A DNA stretch of 59,209 nucleotides, taken from assembly GCA_013204595.1 (NCBI GenBank), contig JABMNK010000011.1:1-59209 (forward strand). Reading direction: 5' to 3'. Positions 36,915 through 45,191 of this stretch are shown here, one piece after another. Source of the DNA: Flammeovirgaceae bacterium (GTDB taxonomy: Bacteria > Bacteroidota > Bacteroidia > Cytophagales > Cyclobacteriaceae). Each line of letters starts with the position of its first letter. The first letter of the stretch is position 1. Made by a program: the position numbers and the translations under genes. The notes below the pieces were generated by a model, which ran no database searches, was not told the origin of the DNA, and was given only the letters and a program-made list of their open reading frames with translations.

Positions 36915-36930
36915 TGTAACAAATGTTACA
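36915..36930. promoter_or_regulatory. Crp/Fnr-type palindrome in the divergent intergenic region
   Basis: TGTAACA-AA-TGTTACA is a perfect 16-bp palindrome. It lies 66 bases upstream of the molybdoenzyme start and 56 bases before the preferred start of the divergent membrane protein. Its size and TGT..ACA edges fit dimeric Crp/Fnr-family regulators, some of which respond to nitric oxide or oxygen. The regulator is not in the window. The site also argues against the ATG at 36923, which is inside it. Confidence 0.6.
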
Positions 36931-36985
36931 AGTTATAAATAATCTGTCCTCTAAATTTAGAGAATTACTAAAAATACTAAAACTT

Positions 36986-37669
36986 ATGATAAAAGATTTT
37001 GAAACAAAATTTACCGGATGGGCATTTCTTGCAGCAGCGATGTTATTATGGGGCGGTTGGGCACTTTCATCACATCATGTTGGTGAATATTTAGTAGCCT
37101 CTGATTTTTCTGTTATTGGGGAACGTGTTTGGTACTGGATATGGATGTATCGAATCCACATTTTTGGATGGGTAACGATGGCTATAGCAACATTTTCGTT
37201 GGTTTCTATCACTTCTCGAAAAAACTTACGGGTTGTAATATTACCTGGTGCAGGAATGCTCATTGTAGGTACCTTTACATTAGCTATTGCCGCTGCTTTT
37301 TACTACAATTTTGGAGCATGGGGCGTGGGTAAAACGATGGGCAAATCAGCTACTGAAGTACAAGAATTTATGGATAGTATTCTTGCAACGAATCAATACG
37401 TGACCTGCTTTTTACGATTTGGAAGAATATTTTCTGGTGTTGGATTGGTGTTATTGGGCTTTGCCTTTGTGAAATGGAAATTATTTCCAACCTGGTTAGG
37501 CTATTTTACTGGAGTATTCGGTCTTGTGGCAATGGGAATTATTCTTGGAATACCTGATAATTTTGTAATCTACCAACCATTATTTCATATTAAAAGCATT
37601 TGGTTGGTGGTCATGGGAGTTACGCTTTTGACTAAAGGAGTGAATCTTTCCGAAGCCGATAAGGGATAA
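36986..37669 (+). CDS. Polytopic membrane protein, unknown function
   Basis: I do not recognise the family. From the ATG at 36986 (MIKDFETKFTGW) it has about 227 residues and six or seven hydrophobic helices: 'WAFLAAAMLLWGGWAL', 'IHIFGWVTMAIATFSLV', 'VILPGAGMLIVGTFTLAIAAAF', 'IFSGVGLVLLGFAFV', 'YFTGVFGLVAMGIILGI' and 'SIWLVVMGVTLL'. An earlier ATG at 36923 is rejected because it lies in the palindrome. It is divergent from the sulfite-oxidase operon and may share its control. No transporter signature motif is visible. Confidence 0.75.
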   Translation: MIKDFETKFTGWAFLAAAMLLWGGWALSSHHVGEYLVASDFSVIGERVWYWIWMYRIHIFGWVTMAIATFSLVSITSRKNLRVVILPGAGMLIVGTFTLAIAAAFYYNFGAWGVGKTMGKSATEVQEFMDSILATNQYVTCFLRFGRIFSGVGLVLLGFAFVKWKLFPTWLGYFTGVFGLVAMGIILGIPDNFVIYQPLFHIKSIWLVVMGVTLLTKGVNLSEADKG

Positions 37670-37705
37670 TTATGATTGATTAGATTCCATTAATAGAATG
37701 CGTAG

Positions 37706-37744
37706 AAAAGGGGACTTGAATTATTTTCAAGCTCCCTTTTTTAT
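37706..37744 (+). terminator. Terminator at the right end of the inserted block
   Basis: AAAAGGGGACTTGAA pairs with TTCAAGCTCCCTTTT (two internal mismatches), followed by a T-run. It ends the plus-strand membrane protein gene 10 bases before the right copy of the direct repeat. Confidence 0.8.
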
Positions 37745-37753
37745 TTACTAGTA

Positions 37754-37771
37754 TGTATACCGTCAGCAAAA
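37754..37771. repeat. 18-bp direct repeat, right copy
   Basis: This is an exact copy of 33284-33301 in the same orientation. The cytochrome-like reading on the far side only becomes convincing beyond about 37820, so the true right boundary of the inserted block may lie anywhere from here to there. Confidence 0.85.
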
Positions 37772-38405
37772 GTGAACTTATAAGGGTTAAATTATAAGAG
37801 AGTGTTTTAAACAGAGTAAATTACAATTTGAACAGCAGTAGCGTTGTGGCACGAAATACATAATTCTTCTGATAGAAAGTTAGCATTTTGTACCACCTCA
37901 TGGGGCACATCTAATGACCCATTTGGGCCAATGATCACCCCATCGCGAATAGGGCACTAGCACAGTTAATACCTTCTTGCTGAAGGGCCCTGTCGAATAA
38001 TGGATTTTCTTTCTTTACAGGTCGGTAAATATCACCGTCAACAAGGCCATCAATCACATAGGGTTGTTGATTTTGCAAAGGTGTATGACAGTTAATGCAC
38101 ATGAAAGGGCATGATTCCTTTCTGAGCTCCGCCTGAAATTGCAGATCTGTTCATGCATGAGCATGAGTGGATAATTTCCATTCTTGATAATGCTGTACAT
38201 GGCAAGTCCCGCAACTTGCAGCACTTATGGCATTCAATCCTTTAGGAATGGTCTGTTGAGGAACCGCTTTTTCCCAACTTTTGGTAAGCGGAAGAATCTT
38301 TCCTTTTGGCGGCTCACACCTTATCATCACGACGCAAACAACGATGAACAGAGTAAGGGTCGAAACCAAAGTAAAGAGTTGATATGGCCGAATTGATTTT
38401 CCCAT
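37754..38405 (-). pseudogene. 5' part of the inactivated multiheme cytochrome c gene
   Basis: Starting at the ATG 38405 there is a membrane/lipoprotein leader ('LFIVVCVVMIRC') and a haem motif CGTCH in 'AASCGTCHVQHYQEWKLS'. An in-frame TGA at 38151-38153 comes next. Reading continues with 'FQAELRKESCPF' and a second haem motif CINCH, then 'NPLFDRALQQEGINCAS'. Near 37955 the frame breaks inside the third haem motif and its His is lost. The next frame gives 'RDGVIIGPNGSLDVPHEVV' and a fourth motif CISCH before fading near 37820. With CISCH in the 3' part, at least five haem sites existed. The gene has independent stop, frameshift and insertion lesions. Confidence 0.85.
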
Positions 38406-38562
38406 TAGACAAATTTAACAGGGATATGGTTCTTAAAAATATTTTTAGTCAATTGTGACCCAAGGTTCACCCCAAAATGTAATTTCTGCTCATAAAGCGT
38501 ATGAACATAGGCCTAAATCCAAATCATTTTGTTTAATTTGACGTAACAACAAAGGTGATAAA

Positions 38563-38820
38563 ATGAAAAAAGTCGGTAGGAATGACCCTTGTTTCTGTGG
38601 GAGCGGAAAGAAATATAAGAATTGCCATGAACTATCGGCAACTTCCGTAGCAAATAGTACCAAAAGCTTTTGGATCATTGCAATCTTAATTTTGTTGTTA
38701 ATTTTTGTAATTTTTAGTATTGTATACAGCCCATCATACAACCAAAGTGATGGACCGAGCGGCACTCCTCCTGCAGGAAAGGTTTGGTCCGAGGAGCATG
38801 GTCATTGGCATGATTTATAA
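38563..38820 (+). CDS. Small SEC-C zinc-motif membrane protein
   Basis: This 85-residue protein starts with a SEC-C motif, '[18 protein letters not shown]' (about 5-22), the zinc site found at the end of SecA and in other proteins that meet the ribosome or SecB. One membrane helix follows (about 36-55, '[20 protein letters not shown]'). The tail '[17 protein letters not shown]' has four closely spaced His/Glu/Asp residues that might bind a second metal. It is probably inserted with the SEC-C part in the cytoplasm. The partner is unknown. Confidence 0.8.
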   Translation: MKKVGRNDPCFCGSGKKYKNCHELSATSVANSTKSFWIIAILILLLIFVIFSIVYSPSYNQSDGPSGTPPAGKVWSEEHGHWHDL

Positions 38821-38994
38821 TGGCTCATTTAAGATGCCTTTCACAACGAATTACCGACCCATTTCATGGGTCTCACTAATTTAACAACTCATTAAATTAA
38901 TAACACAGGCTTTTTAGTCTCTCCAAAGTATGAATTGGCAAGGGGCTTTTTTCGCCGCTAGACCATACAAAATGTCCTTAAAATATCCTTTAAA

Positions 38995-41598
38995 ATGAAA
39001 AACGTTGTACTGTTAATATTTGGATTGGTCGCACTCCCCTCTCTAGCCCAGATTGATCATTGGGAAAGTGTCGTATTACCGGGAGATGAGTGGAATTATT
39101 TGGTTCCAACCTCCCAGCCAGACGAAGGTTGGATAGCAGCGGACTTTGATGTTTCCAATTGGCAGATAGGAATTTCGGGCTTTGGATATGGAGATGAGGA
39201 TGATGCAACGGTATTGCCGAACACGATGGCTGTATTCCTGCGTAAGGCTTTCGAGATCAAAGAAATTTCAGAAATCGAGGAGATAGTCTTAGACATCGAC
39301 TATGACGACGGATTCGTCGCCTATCTCAACGGAACGGAAATCGCCAGAGATTTGATGACTGGAATCCCAGCTTATAACCAATCAAGTGATGGGCTCCATG
39401 AGGCATTATTGCATCAGAACCAATCGCCAGAGCGCTTTGAGATTCCCAAGGAACTTTTACGATCCGGTACCAATATTTTGGCGGTGGAGGTGCACAATGA
39501 GTCTTTGACTTCGTCTGATTTGAGTGCGCTTCCCGTATTGTCCTTGGGCCTTATCTCCAAAGAATTGAATTATCACCCCACACCCAATTGGTTTGACGTA
39601 CCGTTTGTGTACACAACCCTGACTTTTGAATCTTCCAATCTGCCTATTGTAATACTTACTACAGACAATAGCAGAACGATTCCAACTGAGCCTAAAATTC
39701 CGGCCAATATGAAAATTATCAATAGGGGTGGGCAAGAACGAAATTATCTTGAAGATGCACAGGGAACTGAATTTTTGGACTATGATGGTAGTATTCAAAT
39801 TGAAGTACGCGGCTCCTCGTCAAGTATCTTACCAAAAAAACAATATGCGTTGACTACCTATGACGCACTAGGCGAAAAACAAAATGTCAGTCTTTTGGGA
39901 ATGCCCAAAGAAAATGATTGGATCCTTAGTGGGATTGCTTTTGACTCTTCGTTGGTACGAGACTATGTTAGTTATCAATTATCCAATCGATTGGGGCAAT
40001 ATGCATCCAGAGGACACTACTGTGAATTGGTACTCAATGGGGTTTTTCAAGGCCTCTACATTTTACAGGAAAAATTAAAGGCGGACGATCATCGTATTAA
40101 TATCAATAAGATCCAACCCCTAGACATGACGGTCCCGAAGTTGACTGGCGGATATATCACCAAAACAGATAAAACCGAAGGGGACGATCTTGCGGCTTGG
40201 AGCATGCCCAACTATGGGGGTGGGGAAAGTAACTTCATCCATGAACACCCCAAACCTACCACGGTAACTCCGGAACAAAACACTTATATAAAGAATGAAT
40301 TTTATAAGTTGGCCAATGCCGCGGCTACCAAAAATAGCGATATCAACAATGGATATCCTTCCCTTATTGATATCCCTTCATTTATTGATTTTATGATTCT
40401 AAATGAGTTTGCAGCAAATGTGGATGGGTATGAGTATAGTACCTTTTTCCACAAGGACAGGAATGGGAAACTTCGCGCGGGACCTGTGTGGGATTTTAAT
40501 TTAACGTTTGGAAATGATCTGTTTTTTTGGGGCTTTGACAGAAGTGTTACCAATATATGGCAATTCAATAATGGAGACAATATGGGCGCAAAATTCTGGA
40601 AAGATTTGTTTGACGATCCCGTTTATAAATGTTATCTCTCCAAAAGATGGCAAGAATTGACGAGTCCAGGTATGCCCTTAAATAAAAAGGAAGTTTTTGA
40701 TTTGATAGACGAAACCTCCATATTGATTTCGGAGGCGGCGCTACGTCAGGAAACGTTGTGGAGGACAACGGGATTGGTGGCGCAACAAATCGATGAAATG
40801 AAGTCTTTTGTACAAGCACGGATTACATGGATTTCGGCAAATATGGGCTCACCAAATACTTGTCAGGCAGTTGAGGTACCATCATTAGTGATTTCTAAGG
40901 TAAACTACCATCCGTCAGTTGCGTCTGAAACAGATGATGCAAGTGATTTTGAATTTATTGAGATCAGCAACGCGGGAGCCGCGCCAGTGGATTTAACAGG
41001 GGTCTATTTTGGAGGTCTTGGGTTGGCCTACCAGTTCCCAAAAAGCGTGTCCATTCAGGGCAACTCAACTTTGTATTTGGCCAATGAAACGGACGATTTC
41101 AAAGAGCGATATGGGTTCACGCCGTTTGATGAATTTTCAAGAAACTTGGACAATACGGGTCAAAAATTGCAACTATTGGATGCCTATGGCAATTTGATAG
41201 ATGAAGTCAACTACAGCAACGAAGCCCCTTGGCCTGCTTCGACAGATGGTGAAGGACCCTATTTGGAGCTGATGGATCTTTCTTTGGACAATAATGATCC
41301 TGCCAATTGGATTGCTCAAACGGACTTACCCAATTGGGAAAGCCTTCTGGGTAACCCTACGATGGGGCCTATTCTTTCAATTTATCCAAATCCGGCAAGC
41401 AGTCAACTATATATGGCTACCCAAGGAGAGATTTCAAAAGTGTTTATTTGGGATTTACAGGGCAAATCATGGGGTCAATTTGAGTTTAATTCAAGCGAAG
41501 TTAATATTCCCCTGGCGCGGATGGAGGAAGGCCTTTATTTGCTTGAGATAGTAACGGATAAGGGCCATTTTATGAGAAAAATAAGTGTTGCCAAATAA
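38995..41598 (+). CDS. CotH-kinase/lamin-tail-domain T9SS surface protein
   Basis: This 867-residue secreted protein has a signal peptide (KNVVLLIFGLVALPSLAQ). A lectin-like N-terminal beta domain follows ('DYDDGFVAYLNGTEIARD'). The CotH spore-coat-kinase-like domain is about 210-600 ('IEVRGSSSSILPKKQYAL', 'RDYVSYQLSNRLG', 'GPVWDFNLTFGND'). A lamin-tail domain is about 630-770 ('DFEFIEISNAGAAPVDLTG'). It ends in a T9SS type A sorting domain ('SIYPNPASSQLYM' to the end). It is exported across the outer membrane and attached to the surface or released. CotH kinases phosphorylate proteins; activity here is unproven. Monocistronic. Confidence 0.92.
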   Translation: MKNVVLLIFGLVALPSLAQIDHWESVVLPGDEWNYLVPTSQPDEGWIAADFDVSNWQIGISGFGYGDEDDATVLPNTMAVFLRKAFEIKEISEIEEIVLDIDYDDGFVAYLNGTEIARDLMTGIPAYNQSSDGLHEALLHQNQSPERFEIPKELLRSGTNILAVEVHNESLTSSDLSALPVLSLGLISKELNYHPTPNWFDVPFVYTTLTFESSNLPIVILTTDNSRTIPTEPKIPANMKIINRGGQERNYLEDAQGTEFLDYDGSIQIEVRGSSSSILPKKQYALTTYDALGEKQNVSLLGMPKENDWILSGIAFDSSLVRDYVSYQLSNRLGQYASRGHYCELVLNGVFQGLYILQEKLKADDHRININKIQPLDMTVPKLTGGYITKTDKTEGDDLAAWSMPNYGGGESNFIHEHPKPTTVTPEQNTYIKNEFYKLANAAATKNSDINNGYPSLIDIPSFIDFMILNEFAANVDGYEYSTFFHKDRNGKLRAGPVWDFNLTFGNDLFFWGFDRSVTNIWQFNNGDNMGAKFWKDLFDDPVYKCYLSKRWQELTSPGMPLNKKEVFDLIDETSILISEAALRQETLWRTTGLVAQQIDEMKSFVQARITWISANMGSPNTCQAVEVPSLVISKVNYHPSVASETDDASDFEFIEISNAGAAPVDLTGVYFGGLGLAYQFPKSVSIQGNSTLYLANETDDFKERYGFTPFDEFSRNLDNTGQKLQLLDAYGNLIDEVNYSNEAPWPASTDGEGPYLELMDLSLDNNDPANWIAQTDLPNWESLLGNPTMGPILSIYPNPASSQLYMATQGEISKVFIWDLQGKSWGQFEFNSSEVNIPLARMEEGLYLLEIVTDKGHFMRKISVAK

Positions 41599-41619
41599 TG
41601 AGGCTACGCTATTAAGTAT

Positions 41620-41653
41620 AAAAAAAGCTTTAAACTGATGTTTAAGGCTTTTT
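41620..41653. terminator. Hairpin terminator after the CotH gene
   Basis: AAAAAAGC-TTTAAAC pairs imperfectly with GTTTAA-GGCTTTTT around a TGATG loop. It lies 22 bases past the CotH stop and 21 bases before the opposing remnant. Confidence 0.65.
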
Positions 41654-41673
41654 AAATAAACGAGTAGCTTGGG

Positions 41674-41910
41674 TTATCGTTCTGAAGCAATGAGGGTCAG
41701 AATATGGGTATTTTTAAGTGTGTGTATTTTATCAAAGGCTTTCCAAGTATCTAATTGTGCCTTGGTAAATTGGACAGTTCCATTTCTTCCTTCTAAAATC
41801 TGGTCCATTGAGTTGTAAAAGTCAAAAGTGAGGTAATTAATTTCTTGGTCAGCGCCAAAACGATTGAGCACCTTGCCAAAACCCTTATCAATGGTTTTTT
41901 TCTTATTGAA
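41674..41910 (-). pseudogene. C-terminal remnant of the secreted alpha/beta-barrel paralog family
   Basis: This open stretch of about 75 codons has no good start; the track's GTG at 41871 lies in mid-domain. The text 'GKVLNRFGADQEINYLTFDFY' resembles 'KRVDKYGTNLDWNYLTLDWY' in the secreted paralog at 55451-56194, including the segment that follows. It therefore looks like the end of a related gene whose front was lost. The upstream 89-residue gene runs into it in another frame, and the two do not make one sensible protein. Confidence 0.5.
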
Positions 41911-42172
41911 TTTTTTTCTTCACAATTACCTCCATAGGACCTTCATCTGTTGCCAGGGTGTCTATCATGATGATTGAGCCCTCTTTTTCGGTCCAAATCA
42001 TATTGAACCCATCAGTATTTTTTGATTTAATTATTTTATGCAAAGGCCCGCCATTGGGCATGTCGATCATACGGTAGGGTGGGTTCTGGGTTTTACCGAT
42101 GAGGAAGCCGAGCAAGAAAAAGATGACTGCCGTCAGCGTAATGACAAACCAATATTTGTTTAAATTATTCAT
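41903..42172 (-). CDS. Small membrane-anchored hypothetical protein
   Basis: The start at 42172 (MNNLNKYWFVITL) gives an 89-residue protein with one N-terminal membrane helix ('FVITLTAVIFFLLGFLIG'). A short extracytoplasmic domain of about 60 residues follows ('IIKSKNTDGFNMIWTEKEGS', 'TDEGPMEVIVKKKIQ'). I do not recognise the family. It follows the AraC regulator on the same strand at a distance and may be independent. Confidence 0.6.
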   Translation of the reverse strand: MNNLNKYWFVITLTAVIFFLLGFLIGKTQNPPYRMIDMPNGGPLHKIIKSKNTDGFNMIWTEKEGSIIMIDTLATDEGPMEVIVKKKIQ

Positions 42173-42367
42173 AAATAAATTATTTAAAGGGTGAATTAAT
42201 TGATTCAAAAACAGGCCACAGGCCAACTAGAAATGCCCTATGCGGGTTAAATACTGTTAAGCTAGAGAAAATAATGCTGGCTTTGTGAATAGACAAGATG
42301 TGAAAAACTAAGGTTCTTTACGTCTTGTATGCAACGATTAAAAAGGCACTTCTCAACAGGAGATGGC

Positions 42368-43207
42368 TTAGTATCTTTTTTTAAAGGTACTAGGATTTTC
42401 GTTAGTTATTTTTTTAAAAATACGGTTGTAATAGGAGAGGCTTTCAAATCCTGAACCGTAGCATGCATCGCCAACACTTTTTCCAGACATTAATAGGCGT
42501 TTGGATTGGCTAATGCGGTAACGATTTAGGAATTCAATAAAGGTGTATTGAGTTGCTTTCTTGAAATACCTACAAAATGCCTCTTTGGACATGTTGCTCA
42601 AATCTGCTATTTGCTTTAATTCAATTTTATTTTGAAAATACTGATCCACGAAAGCATAAATAGTCCTTAATCTTCCTTGTTCCTTATCACTATACTTATG
42701 GTGATATGGCTGCGGATGAAGCGGCACTACGTTATCGGTGGTAGCCAATAGTTTCAAGACTTGGATAAGGCGTTGGTATTGATCCATTGGATTCATATTC
42801 TTCAATTCAAATAATTGCGCACCAATTTTTTTTTTGAGAGGTCCTTCGAAGGACAGGCCATATTGGGATCTTTGAAAAAGGTGATCGATTACTGATAGTT
42901 CTGGAATAGGTTGGAAATGATTTTCTACTAATTCTTTTTTTAGGTGTACGACCACTTTTCTATACTGCGTTTTGATGCCGTAGTCAAAATTCAAATGAGG
43001 GATATTGGATCCGATCAATACCAAGCTATCATCGGTAAAGGTGGAGATATGATCTCCGACGTGTCTGGGTCCGGAGGCAGCTTCGATATATACCAATTCA
43101 AATTCTGGATGAAAATGCCAAAAAAATAAGTCACTCAATCGTGGATTGAACATCATGGTAAAGGAACGATCGGATATCGGGAGAATATTTTCTAGCTGTA
43201 TTTTCAT
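42368..43207 (-). CDS. AraC-family transcriptional regulator
   Basis: The ATG at 43207 (MKIQLENILP) is chosen because the 17 residues upstream are non-domain-like. The N-terminal half is a cupin sensor ('LFFWHFHPEFELVYIEAASG' with HxH-type positions). The C-terminal hundred residues form two helix-turn-helix units ('IELKQIADLSNMSKEAFCRYFK', in pieces, and 'SVGDACYGSGFESLSYYNRIFK'). It probably senses a small molecule and activates the divergent catabolic operon. A perfect palindrome lies between the two. Confidence 0.92.
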   Translation of the reverse strand: MKIQLENILPISDRSFTMMFNPRLSDLFFWHFHPEFELVYIEAASGPRHVGDHISTFTDDSLVLIGSNIPHLNFDYGIKTQYRKVVVHLKKELVENHFQPIPELSVIDHLFQRSQYGLSFEGPLKKKIGAQLFELKNMNPMDQYQRLIQVLKLLATTDNVVPLHPQPYHHKYSDKEQGRLRTIYAFVDQYFQNKIELKQIADLSNMSKEAFCRYFKKATQYTFIEFLNRYRISQSKRLLMSGKSVGDACYGSGFESLSYYNRIFKKITNENPSTFKKRY

Positions 43208-43256
43208 ATTTTTCACAAAATGAATATAAAAAGTAGGTATAACTATCAAAATTATC

Positions 43257-43272
43257 AATATTGTACAATATT
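43257..43272. promoter_or_regulatory. 16-bp perfect palindrome between AraC and the catabolic operon
   Basis: AATATTGT-ACAATATT reads the same on both strands. It lies 49 bases upstream of the AraC ATG (43207) and 75 bases before the dioxygenase ATG (43348), and it abuts a TTTG that could be a -33 element for rightward transcription. It may be an operator, though AraC proteins usually bind direct repeats. Confidence 0.45.
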
Positions 43273-43347
43273 TGGTTAAGTATGGTAAAATATAAAATCA
43301 TGGAATCATTCAAATTTGTATCAGGCAGATAGTAATAATTGGAACCT

Positions 43348-44331
43348 ATGAAAACACAACCTCAAACAATGGCAGCTACCATGGTGCCAGAAAACGATCA
43401 CAAGGATATCCCAGGGAATCCTTCTACAGCAAAAAGCAGTAACGTCAAACTACGTCAAAAGGCGCGTCAAGAGGACCTCAAGGTGCTCACGATGACAGAC
43501 TGGGAATTTTGGAAAGAAAATGGCTATGTAGTCATTAAAAATGCAGTTGATGTTAGTCAAGCGGATCAAACGGCAGCATTTCTATGGGAATTTGAAGAAA
43601 AAAACCCCAAGGACCCTGCTACTTGGTATACCCCACCACGCGCAGAAATGAAGATGAAGGAATTGGCTGGAACAGGTATGGTAGAATTATACAATCATCA
43701 GTGCCTTTGGGACAACCGTCAGACCGAAAAAGTGCATCAAGCATTTGCAGATATATGGGGAACCGAAAAACTATGGGTGACCATCGATCGGGCCAATTTA
43801 AATTTCCCTATCCGTCCTGGATTTGAATATAAAGGATTTATACATTGGGATTATGATCCGCAGACCAAACCGCAGAATGTACAAGGGGTATTGGCTTTGG
43901 CCGATCAAACCGATGAAAATATGGGTGGATTTCAGTGCGTACCCTATTTGTATCGTCATTATGATACTTGGAAGTTGAGTCAACCAAAAGATCGTAATAG
44001 GTTTCAACCAGACATGACCGGTTTGGAAAATGAGCTCATCAAGGTATCGTTGAAAGCTGGAGACTTATTGATTTTTAACAGTTGTTTGGCTCACGGAATT
44101 CGTCCCAATAGATCTGAAAATAAAGTACGGATGGCACAGTACTTATCGATGATGCCAGCAGAAGAAGACAACGAGTCATTAAAAAATTGGCGGATCAACT
44201 CATGGCAGCATAGGATTGCCCCCGAAGGATATGCTTTTCCAGGAGATCCCCGTAATTGGGAGCAAACCAAGTATGAAACTGCAAAATTGAATACCCTTGG
44301 AGAAAAATTATTGGGATTGAAAAAATGGTAA
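43348..44331 (+). CDS. PhyH-family Fe(II)/2-oxoglutarate-dependent dioxygenase
   Basis: This protein of about 327 residues starts at ATG 43348 (MKTQPQTM). After a charged N-terminal arm, 'WEFWKENGYVVIKNAV' opens the jelly-roll fold. 'GFIHWDYDPQT' supplies the HxD half of the facial triad. 'GDLLIFNSCLAHGIRPNRS' gives the distal His and the 2-oxoglutarate-binding Arg. Relatives hydroxylate small organic substrates. As the first gene of the AraC-linked operon with an SDR and a symporter, it likely starts the breakdown of an imported compound. Substrate unknown. Confidence 0.88.
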   Translation: MKTQPQTMAATMVPENDHKDIPGNPSTAKSSNVKLRQKARQEDLKVLTMTDWEFWKENGYVVIKNAVDVSQADQTAAFLWEFEEKNPKDPATWYTPPRAEMKMKELAGTGMVELYNHQCLWDNRQTEKVHQAFADIWGTEKLWVTIDRANLNFPIRPGFEYKGFIHWDYDPQTKPQNVQGVLALADQTDENMGGFQCVPYLYRHYDTWKLSQPKDRNRFQPDMTGLENELIKVSLKAGDLLIFNSCLAHGIRPNRSENKVRMAQYLSMMPAEEDNESLKNWRINSWQHRIAPEGYAFPGDPRNWEQTKYETAKLNTLGEKLLGLKKW

Positions 44332-44356
44332 TTTTTTAGCTAAGTTTAATTAATCA

Positions 44357-45151
44357 ATGGATTTACAGCTTACAGGTAAAACGGCGTTTATTACAGGATC
44401 TACTTCGGGTATTGGCTTTGCTGCCGCGAGGGCACTGGCGATGGAGGGTGTGCGGGTGATCCTCAATGGGAGGGATGCTGCTGGGGTTTCGTCGGCCATT
44501 GAACGGATGAAAAAAATCGTGCATCATGGTCGTATAGAGGGGATGGTCGCTGATTTCTCAAAACCGGATCAAATCAAACTTTTGTTGGACCAACTTCCCG
44601 AGGTACATATATTGATCAATAATGTCGGAATTTACACATCGGATACTTTTTTTGATACGACAGATGAAGATTGGCAACATCAAATGGAAGTAAACCTGAT
44701 GAGTGGCGTTCGCTTATCAAGGCGCATACTGCCCCAAATGCTTAACGCCAATTGGGGGCGGATCTTATTTTTGTCAAGTGAATGCGCAACGTTGGTGCCG
44801 GCAGATTTGATTGCCTATAGCACGACAAAGGCTGCTTTGCAGGCGTTATCCAGGGGGCTTGCTCAACTCACGGTCGGGTCGGGTGTCACGGTCAATATCA
44901 TCGTCCCTGGATCCACCTTAACAGAAGGTGCGGTGACCTTTTTAGAAAAGGTGGCAGCGGCTGAAAATAAGACGCCACAAAGTGTGTCTAAAGAATTTTT
45001 TACTAATGTACGGACGAGCTCTTTACTCCAGCGATTTGCTACTGTTGAAGAAGTAGCCAGTACCATTGTCTATTTTGCGAGCCCACTTGCTGCGGCCACT
45101 AACGGTGCTGTAATAAAGGTGGATGGCGGAAGCAGTGGGGGTATTTTATGA
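44357..45151 (+). CDS. Short-chain dehydrogenase/reductase
   Basis: This 264-residue SDR has the NAD(P) motif 'TGSTSGIGFAAARAL' (about 14-28), then 'NNVG' around 88. The catalytic set is Ser in 'LFLSSECA' and YSTTK in 'IAYSTTKAALQAL'. It would oxidise or reduce an alcohol or keto group, probably on the product of the dioxygenase encoded 25 bases upstream. The C-terminal 'VDGGSSGGI' is typical. Cofactor preference is not evident. Confidence 0.92.
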   Translation: MDLQLTGKTAFITGSTSGIGFAAARALAMEGVRVILNGRDAAGVSSAIERMKKIVHHGRIEGMVADFSKPDQIKLLLDQLPEVHILINNVGIYTSDTFFDTTDEDWQHQMEVNLMSGVRLSRRILPQMLNANWGRILFLSSECATLVPADLIAYSTTKAALQALSRGLAQLTVGSGVTVNIIVPGSTLTEGAVTFLEKVAAAENKTPQSVSKEFFTNVRTSSLLQRFATVEEVASTIVYFASPLAAATNGAVIKVDGGSSGGIL

Positions 45152-45191
45152 CCGTATTGATTTTTAATGAACATTACCTAAAATATTTTAT

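Larger units (their letters stand above)
33302..37753. mobile_element. Putative 4.4-kb sulfite-oxidation cassette inserted in a cytochrome gene
   Basis: Five genes (molybdoenzyme, cytochrome, rhodanese, lipid hydroxylase, divergent membrane protein) sit between two copies of an 18-bp direct repeat, inside a cytochrome gene whose halves can be joined across it. Hairpin terminators form both ends. I see no transposase, integrase or terminal inverted repeat. It may have moved by a recombinase acting in trans, or by recombination between the short repeats. The interruption is seen directly; the mode of movement is inference. Confidence 0.6.

Noticed and set aside
36923-36985. Upstream ATG for the divergent membrane protein of the cassette
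   Set aside because: It lies within the Crp/Fnr-like palindrome and adds a non-membrane leader; the ATG at 36986 fits better.
38490-38765. 91-codon minus-strand ORF opposite the SEC-C gene
   Set aside because: It overlaps a recognised zinc-motif protein and has no domain of its own.
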